A stretch of 64,000 bases of DNA. Source: Phialocephala subalpina (Eukaryota > Ascomycota > Leotiomycetes > Helotiales > Mollisiaceae). The position numbers and the translations under genes are program-made. Location: assembly GCA_900073065.1 (NCBI GenBank), contig FJOG01000046.1:275315-339314 (forward strand), given 5' to 3'. Position 1 is the stretch's first letter, and each line of letters starts with the position of its first letter. Positions 56,998-64,000 of this stretch are shown piece after piece. Below the pieces are notes generated by a model, which saw nothing but the letters and a program-made list of their open reading frames with translations, was not told the origin of the DNA and ran no database searches.

Positions 56998-57927
56998 CTA
57001 CCATAAGTCCACATGCTCGGTATTTCGATTGGTGTCCTTGTTTCTCTGCTCACTGGTTCGCATCATCTCGTCCCATTTTGTCTCTTTCGTCTTGCTCCCA
57101 GTAGATTGTCCTCTGCTCGTTTCCATTGCAGGATCCTCCGCCATCTCTCGCCCGCCCTCTCTCCTTGACCCTTCCCTCTGCTCTACTAACCGCCTCAACC
57201 CGTACATCACATCCGGTATCTTGGCCTCGTTCTGCAGCCGAATATGCACCCTCTGCAAACCAGCGGCGTTCCTGTCCCCCGCCTCCCCCGCTGTACTGAT
57301 CCTCGCTCCATCTTCTCGGCCATTTTGTAGATCTTCGCCTTTATCCGTTTCCCAATCTATTAAGCCCTTTGACCATAGCGATTCGGGGACTATCCGTTCG
57401 AGTGAAGATCCGATATAGGAGTATTTAGGAGGGATGGGGCGGAATGGGCCGTGGAGGGGGTTTGTAGAGCCGGAGAGGTATTCGTTGTGGTTGAATGTTG
57501 TGGGGGAGGCGTTGAGGGAGAATGTTGTTCCTTGTTCTTCTTGTTGCTCGGTAGGGGCTTCGGGGGATGAGGATGAGGAGGTAGGAGGAGAGGTTTCGGC
57601 AACAAGGCGGTAGCGGAGGGGGGAGGCGTTTATGAGGTCTGTTACGGAGGATTGGGAGGCGAAGAGGGCTCTGAAGGCGTTGTGGACGGGGGTTTGGTGT
57701 TTGCGGTTGTACTGCTCTAATTGTTAGTTTGCGGATCAAGTGGGTTGTTGGTGAAAGCTATGATTGGGAAAACGGACTTTGAGGGAGCGGAACATCTTTA
57801 CTTCTCCGAATCGTTCGAGGACGCGGAGGACTTCTCGTCTTTCGGGGAAGGTTCGCGGTGTTGGGTAGAGCTTAATGTGTACGGTGCGAGCTGTTAGCGC
57901 CCTCGCGGCGGAGAGTGAAGCTTCCAT
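56998..57927 (-). CDS. RRM-like fungal protein of unknown function
   Basis: Exons 57927-57778 and 57711-56998 (66-bp GTCCGT...AGCAG intron) give 287 residues. The N-terminus resembles the first half of an RNA-recognition fold: TVHIKLYPTPRTFPERREVL as beta1-alpha1, RFGEVKMFRSLKYNR as beta2, then HNAFRALFASQSSVTDLINA. The aromatic RNP signatures are weak, so RNA binding is only suggested. A Ser/Pro/Glu-rich middle (SSSSSPEAPTEQQEEQ) and a basic C-terminus with many Arg/Glu follow. The ATG at 57927 is chosen because the frame upstream has only TTG. I do not recognise a named family. The first exon (ALTARTVHIKLYPTPR) could also serve as part of a mitochondrial import signal. Confidence 0.75.
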
Positions 57928-58538
57928 GACATTCAAAAAGATACCTTGACGGGAGCTTGGAGGTAATTGTTATCGTGGGATCATCTTGTGTTGAGTGGGA
58001 AGCTGGAGAGAAGAGGGGGATGGAAGTTGAAGTTTGATAATAAAACTACGGCGGTCCCTAGCAACCTTCAGTGCAGAAGTATATTTTGTTTTCAACACTT
58101 TCCGAAACACTTCCTTTCTTCTGATCATTTGCTTAACACTTCTTTCGATTAGTTAACCTCTTCTAGACCCGAGAATACGTTTAATAAACCCCTTTGAAGT
58201 CAACATCAGCGCGAGAATAGCGCTGCATCACCTACTACTCTCACACGAACCCGACGCGGTCATCGGATCACGAACAAGAATGATTGAGGCCGTTTGGAAG
58301 GAACTTCTATTCCGATAACCCGTCTACTTGATCATGTATGGTATCTTCCGTCGTCCTGCTATGCATTCATCCATTGCTGCTGCCTTCAAAATGCTCAATA
58401 TCCCGAACTCCTACTGGTCGCCACTCACGCTATTCTAACGTCCCTTCATCATGTTGCATCCTCTACCATTGGCTTTTGTCCGACCACGAAATAGCTTCTC
58501 ATGTCAGCGTTGCTTGTTTATATTTCAAAAACTGGTAC
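57928..58538. other. Intergenic region, no gene seen
   Basis: This 611-bp stretch lies between the RRM-like gene start and the methyltransferase 3' end. No motif is recognisable, and it probably includes the promoter of the RRM-like gene and the 3' untranslated region of the methyltransferase. Confidence 0.5.
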
Positions 58539-59927
58539 TTACAACCAATGATGCGCCAATAGCTTGTTGTTCTTGACTGCTGCTCTCATCTGTGCTGCAA
58601 ACACAGCTACTTCTTCTGCACTCCAACTGTTGTAATATTAGCTTTGTCACCCCTCGTCTTCGTTTGCATACCCCAAGTTATTGATGAATCTTCTTTCGCA
58701 AAAGTCTTGCACCCCGGTCTCTAACCTCAATTGCTCCCAGACTCCAACTTCCCTCTCCCAAGGATCATTCGACCATTTGCCAATCGTACAGCATACCTTC
58801 TTCTCAACCACATTTACAAATCCAGCATCCTCAAGTCGTTGTTTGATGTATGGTCCGACATCGAAGCTCATTCCTGCATTGTTTCCAGCTTCAAGCATGG
58901 CCGTTCCCCATAGTTTGTATGGATGATCTGGACCTAAGGTGTCATAGTATGACTCAAAATACAGTCCAGGTTCCGAACAGTCAATCCACCCTCCTGGCTT
59001 CAAAGCTCTAAAAGGCATCAGTATCGGCATCAACTATTCCAGAACGTCCTTCTCCCCTTACCGAAAACAACGCTCGTAAAACCTTGGCCAATCTGGTACC
59101 GAACCCAACAATTCTCGCTCATGTATCAAGTCATATTTGTTGACATCTTGCCATTCCAAGTTGAAGTCGTCCAACTCGAATCTGGCGTTTGGCGGAACCC
59201 ACATGGGTTGAATTGGCGATACATCGATACCCTTCACATCTGCTTCTGGGTGTTTTTCTGCTACATCTCTTCTCCTGGTCAGAATTTGGGCAGAGACCGG
59301 AGATTGATACACACATTACCCAGATGCCAGTCCCCGTTCCCACATCGAGAATCCTCTATAGCACGTTCAGTCACCGGGAGCTTCTGGAAGACCATTTCAC
59401 TTACATGTGGATTTTGTACAGGCGCCAAGTACAGTTCTCCCTTCAGCATCAAACTCCAGAAATGGTGGCTATCATTTCAGTTAACTTGGTCATCCAGAAA
59501 GAGTGGCCACAGGCTACCTGATGTCTTGTTGGTCTTGAGCTTTCTCGTCATTCGGACCCCAATGCTCAGTCGACCCTGACACCAGTCAGAGATTCCTCTG
59601 CACCAGATTCGTCAAACCCACCATATGAATGATAAGTCCTGCCGTTCTCTTCCCGAAATTTCATGATACTCGAGGTCATGGAAGCAGTGTCGGTAGTGTC
59701 CGAGAAAGCCCCAAATGCCGAATCTCCATCATAAAAGTCCTCAAAGTCATCGTCTGCAACTGTTGGTCCTATTGTTGGCTGGTTCTTTCGCAAGACTTAG
59801 ACACGATCTCAAAACTTTCATTGCGACTTGCCTGATTTGCTGGACTTGATGTTGGACTTTGATGCTCCGTGCCGGTATTTCGCGGGGATGCAGGCCCTCC
59901 TTGCGGTGGAGCATGGGATGGAGACAT
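58539..59927 (-). CDS. UMTA/LaeA-like SAM-dependent methyltransferase
   Basis: This is a multi-exon minus-strand gene of roughly 330 residues. The N-terminal low-complexity start (MSPSHAPPQGGPASP) is at 59927, followed by DSAFGAFSDTTDTASMTSSI and ENGRTYHSYGG, the usual prelude in this family. The methyltransferase core has HHFWSLMLKGELYLAPVQNP, motif I LDVGTGTGIW, EADVKGIDVSPIQPMWVPP, NARFELDDFNLEW and YDLIHERELLGSVPDWPRFY. It continues after an intron (59008-59061) with ALKPGGWIDCSEPGL. The last intron (58627-58671) leads to WSAEEVAVFAAQMRAAVK and a stop at 58539. The family includes LaeA-like regulators and cluster-associated methyltransferases; this one sits outside any visible biosynthetic cluster. 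The junction between the first two exons is not resolved: phases do not match with the obvious sites. Confidence 0.8.
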
Positions 59928-60987
59928 CTGCCACTGAAAAGAGCTATTTTGGGGAGCGGAAGAAAGAAGTTGTCAGAGAATTAACCTTCGGACCTGAGTA
60001 TGGGCTGACTTCTGCTTATAGCTGGGTACAAACTTGAGGTACCGACGTCTGGGAGCAGCCTCCCTTCGCTGCCTTGACTATGTGTTACAAACGAATCGAG
60101 CAGCCGTCGTTTCTCGTGGAACTTCCAGCCACCGAGCCGCCCCACCATTTCAAGTTTCGTCGCGACGTGGGGTTATCTGATTCCCTCCAAGCATTGGCTG
60201 TCAACACTGCCACTCGGCCTCGGTACGTCCCTAAAAGGTGACAAGCCCGCCCTGTCAAGCTTGCAGATCAGATGGAGCATCGATTTCTTCAGCGAACAAG
60301 TACCGAACGGTGATCACGATCCGATCTGCATGAAATGGCATTTGTGCGACGTGGTTCCTACATTTCTAAACTGAATTTTCAACCGTTCACTTCTCAGGTG
60401 TGACGAGGCTGGACCCCGCGTATGGATATTTCTCTATGTTCATTAACTTGCGTGGTACAATAGGGCCTCACAGGCTTAGCTCCCGTTCGCTTGAGGCGGG
60501 CCTCCCGAAAGAATATTATTCCGATCGGACAACCCCCTTCCTTGACCATTCATTCGGTGCATCGCAAACATGCCTATCAACGCAAACAATGTACAGATGC
60601 CGTAAGTCCCCCGGTTGCGTGCAGAATCATGCAGCACCAATGCAAGATCCCAGTGTACGAAGGTCAAACTATCCAATGAATCGTTTCCAGGGCAGAAGCT
60701 CACACTTATCGCTTTCGCTTTGTCGCTTGAGGACAAGTACATGCAGCAGTACTCCGTGAATATGTAGAGTCGCCGAATCATTTCCACGCCCAGCCATTAA
60801 GTCTGGCAATTCTGACTCCATGGCTCTGGTACCTACCTTCGTAGCGATTCGCCTTTACGCGGACCGGTGTGGGTACCGTCCCTTCGCAAGCTTCCTTTTT
60901 TTTTTCCTGTCCCGATCACTTCTCTCGTGAAACAACATTTCTGTCGTGTCGACTGTACCCTCCGCAACTCTGCATACGGTCTTCACC
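59928..60987. other. Intergenic region, no gene seen
   Basis: This 1.06-kb stretch lies between divergently transcribed methyltransferase and monooxygenase genes. Frames here are short and without motif. A run of ten or more T (about 60897-60907) and CT-rich sequence precede the monooxygenase start. Confidence 0.5.
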
Positions 60988-62525
60988 ATGGGTTCCCAAG
61001 CGTCGCCACTGCGCGTATTGATCATAGGATCTGGTTCGTCCCCATTTCGAGATCTCTGCGGGTTTGACTAACGCGTATTAGGATCTGCGGGGTTGCTCTT
61101 TGGCCAAGTCTTGAAGCAGGTAAGCAAGGTTAAGTCAGCTCCTGACCACTACTAACGCGACTAGGCTGGCATTGCATGCACTGTCTTCGAGCAGGACACG
61201 AGCTTCTATCAACGTCCTCGAGACTGGAACTTCGGCATATATTGGGCCCAGTCCCGACTTGACGAGTGCCTGACCGATGACCTCAAGCCTTTGGTGAAGA
61301 CGGTTCAGACTGATCCAAGCTATGTTGCCCACGAGGGGAGTGTCATGCCGGTTCATAATGGCGAGACTGGCGAGTTGATGAAGAACCTCCCCGCGCCTTG
61401 GAGTCTTCGCCTCAAGAGAAAGAAGTGGCTTGAGATGATCCAGAAGGATGTTGATATCAAGGTCGGTACTCATCTACCCCGCTATCGCAAATTTTCTTTA
61501 ACCGCTCAATCTAGTGGGGCAAACGCCTGAAGAGCATCGAGACTGGCGCCAACAACACTGTCACCGCAACCTTCGAAGATGGGTCAAAGGAGACTGGCAA
61601 CCTTCTTGTCGGTTGTGAAGGCGCTCACTCGCTCACCCGCGAATACTTGTTCGGTCCAAAAGAGGCCGCACTCCTTCCGTCCCCATGTGTCGCCAGTGTC
61701 ACCATCACCAAGCTTAGCCGACAAGCCTCCATCGACCTTCGTGCTCTACACCCTCGATACACGATCACCTTCCACCCAAATGGGATGTTTACATGGATGA
61801 GTAGTACGCGTCTTCTTCGCTCGACATTGAGGAATGCTCTTTCGCTGACAATTTGCAGTTCACGATTGCACCTCAAAGGATCCTGGAGACTGGACCTGGA
61901 TGTTGATGCAGACATGGAGATCAGATGAACCTACCGGCCTTGAAGGCGACAACATCCTGCCAGCCATGTATGAGGCAGGCAAGGATTTCGGATATCCATT
62001 CAATGAGGTCTTCGCTACTATTCCATCAAACACGAAGGTATGGCATAACAGATTATCCTACTGGCCCACCAAGCCATGGGATGGAAAAGGACTTGTCACC
62101 TTGGCTGGAGATGCTGCCCATGCTATGACATTCCGTGAGTCTTCTCAGATCCCCACTCTTGTTTCAGACATTTACTAATGAGACCTCTCTCAGATCGTGG
62201 CCAAGGTCTCAACAACGCCATCAGTGACGCAGCCGACTTCCTCGTCCACCTCCGTGCCATGAAAGAACAAACGCCAGAAGAGCTCATTGCCGCAGTCAAG
62301 AAATACGAAGCCGAGTTGGTTCCCCGAGGAAATGAAGCGGTCATGGCTTCGTACATGAACACGAATGCTGTTCATGATTGGAACACGATGATGCAGTCTC
62401 CGTTGTTCACAGAGGGGATGGCGAAGGATAAGAAGGCGGAGGAGGATGCTGCTGCTGCAAAATTGGAGGAGGAGAAGGCGGCGGAGGCAACCAGAGCGTT
62501 TGCTGCTGCTACCTTAGAGCCTTGA
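60988..62525 (+). CDS. FAD-dependent monooxygenase
   Basis: Six exons (60988-61033, 61082-61119, 61165-61461, 61515-61803, 61859-62134, 62194-62525) sum to 1278 nt and encode 425 residues, the normal size for the PF01494 monooxygenases. The dinucleotide fold VLIIGSGSAGLLFGQVLKQA is assembled across intron 1, followed by FEQDTSFYQRPRDWN. The middle has LLVGCEGAHSLTRE (DG-like motif) and the FAD ribityl motif LVTLAGDAAHAM; FHRGQGLNNAISDAADF is completed across intron 5. It hydroxylates a small, probably aromatic or polycyclic, substrate using NAD(P)H. No biosynthetic partner is adjacent except the methyltransferase upstream, which diverges. The last 30 residues are Ala/Glu/Lys-rich and likely a helical tail. 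Confidence 0.93.
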
Positions 62526-64000
62526 GCGATGATGTGGTGGTGATAATGGCGGGGAGGGCTTGTTGCGTGGCTCGGTGGCGTCTTGCTTGCTCGTTGCTTT
62601 ATGCGGATTACTGCGTGATTTTAGAAACTCGATGCCTTAATTGAGATGCGATTATGCTTTGCAGAGAACGTAAGCTTCGATCGTGGTCCTACCGTTTCTA
62701 GGATTTCACACTCTCCACATTGGTAAGTGCCTCAATTCGTCAGGTTCCAGACGAAAGACTGGAGAATGGTCAATATTTTGTTAATGATTGATTTATACAC
62801 GCTCATCATCGATATCCAACCTGGCTGGCATCCAAGATGGGATTTCTAATTCTACATCCAAGATTCACCATTCACCTGCTCTCTCAGAGTCATGCATGCT
62901 TCACACCTTCTTCCGAGGCTCGAACAATCCCTCGTACCACTTGAACTACGTCGTTATCCACTTCCCAATCGTGGACATAGATTAGATCGAGTACCTCGAC
63001 AGGATGAGGCTTATGGATCACAATCTTCCCCGTCCCGAATCATTTCGACTTTATACTTGGTTCGGAAACGCCTGTGGGGCGTGTGATGAAGCTGATGAAG
63101 CTGATGGGCTCTTTGGTTATGGTGTTTACGAAAGCGTCTGGATCTCTCTTCGGGATTCCGGTAGCTGTGAAGATGGAGAGGGGTTTCCTGTTTACTGAGA
63201 CTCGGATAATGGTTTCATCTTTTTCAAGCTCGGTGGGAGCAGATAATGGGAGGTTTCGAGGTAGACTCGGTTTGATTGGTAGTACCGTGGCGGTTGATAT
63301 TTAGATTGGATCTGCTGGTATTGATGTTGAGTTGTTCTTTGTAATCCCACGTTCAATGAGTGTGCACCGGAAACTCGGTGAGGACGGGAGTATCCCCGGA
63401 AATTCTGTTGCCACTTGTCTGCAGCCAATGATGTGAAGAGGACCCCTCAAACTTTGCGAACATGGGTCTGCACTAAATCCGATTTCAGGAATGACAAGCT
63501 CAGAGATGCTTTTTATGTGCAAAATGTAGGCTTCCTTTGGTTCTTTAGCTTGGAACCGGGTAGGAACGGTGTCAAGTCGCGTTCTAGAGCCTGACTGTGC
63601 AGTATGTTGAGCAAGTTGATGTATTGCGTTGCATCGCATCGGCCCCCAACTGACATGCTTTCAAAGATCTTCGGGTACCTTCCTAGAACGACTTTCCCGA
63701 GATGTGGTAATAAACAATATTTGTTGTAGTTCACGATTCTTGGGAAGCGCTTCTGTGGCTTATGGGGTCTATTTATAGCTTTAACTGCTACGTATGAGAT
63801 GCTACGAGGTCTGGGCATCATACTGTGGGTAAGAGATCGTATTGTTAAGTCTAGAGAGCTAGCTAGGGAGGAGAGTGAGGATATATGAGTCTGCGAGATT
63901 ACCCCTGAACTATACTCCATATGGAATGAGAGTTTGACCCACTACACGTGACCAGCAACTGACACTACGACTCGAACTTGAACCTCTCCAGAGACCTCGA
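62526..64000. other. 3' flank with an unresolved, possibly broken minus-strand gene
   Basis: Apart from the frame described at 62890-63304, this end of the window shows no recognised gene. The minus-strand frames 63513-63920 and 63301-63639 have no motif I can name. Confidence 0.4.
62890..63304 (-). pseudogene. Unidentified coding remnant with one in-frame TGA
   Basis: On the minus strand a frame without start codon runs from 63304 (PLSAPTELEKDETIIRVSVN, LSIFTATGIPKRDPDAFVNT, ISFITRPTGVSEPSI) to a TGA at 63040-63042. It then continues in the same frame as FGTGKIVIHKPHPVEVLDL to a stop at 62890. The composition is protein-like on both sides of the TGA, and the IHKPHP block reminds me of fungal HicA-like domains, but this is weak. 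A short frame from an ATG at 63463 (FEGSSSHHWLQTSGN) may belong to it. It could be a pseudogene or an intron-containing gene I could not assemble. Confidence 0.3.

Noticed and set aside
56279..57004. 241-codon minus-strand frame overlapping the stop of the RRM-like gene
   Set aside because: No domain is visible, and it overlaps an upstream gene stop in a way not used in fungi. It is more likely 3' untranslated sequence.
63960..64000. tRNA-like T-arm on the minus strand (GGTTCAAGTTCGAGTC)
   Set aside because: No acceptor or anticodon stem could be built around it, and the window ends there.

Overview
This is a 64 kb piece of a filamentous ascomycete (Pezizomycotina) genome. The evidence is: introns of about 45-85 bp with fungal splice and branch sites (CTAAC/CTGAC type); families typical of filamentous fungi (HET, 2EXR, Clr5, UMTA-type methyltransferase, group II G-alpha); and a Ty1/Copia retrotransposon full of C-to-T/G-to-A type stops, as expected from repeat-induced point mutation (RIP). 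No species can be named from sequence alone. Two runs of N (13236-13255 and 30665-31297) are assembly gaps.

Layout. Positions 1-12000 form an accessory block: a solo Copia LTR with intact target duplication (551-770), an intact HET gene (942-2831), a decayed second HET gene (3050-4532), a secreted type-B carboxylesterase (6561-8234) and four 2EXR paralogs on the minus strand (two clear pseudogenes, one cut by an in-frame TAG, one intact). Positions 12800-19550 hold two metabolic genes, diverging from a G-rich promoter: an old yellow enzyme (minus) and a complete xanthine dehydrogenase (plus). Positions 20000-39700 are a second accessory block: a CHAT-domain remnant, an intact HET gene, a caspase-like (C14) gene split by a TIR element and a 6.5 kb Copia element, a frameshifted SET gene, a hydrolase-NACHT-ankyrin NLR-like gene (minus) and a small Clr5 gene. 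From 42990 on the window is mostly housekeeping: G-alpha subunit, NIT2-like omega-amidase, a 2568-residue transporter with a huge disordered N-terminus, an RRM-like protein, an UMTA/LaeA-like methyltransferase and a FAD monooxygenase.

How it fits together. HET, NLR (NACHT), CHAT and caspase-like genes are the usual components of fungal non-self recognition and regulated cell death. Their co-occurrence here, half of them broken, suggests a fast-turnover recognition island rather than one working pathway. The most informative structure is the caspase-like gene. Its frame can be followed from about 23.2 kb into the TIR element, out again, into the Copia element at a TCATC duplication, and out to its end at 32096. 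Two separate insertions and at least two frameshifts have therefore destroyed it.

Exon coordinates were worked out by hand from reading frame, splice consensus and family conservation. Where exon sums are multiples of three and key motifs are restored (esterase, xanthine dehydrogenase, HET-3, G-alpha, nitrilase, transporter, RRM-like, monooxygenase) they are reliable. The 5' ends of the NLR and methyltransferase genes are not resolved.
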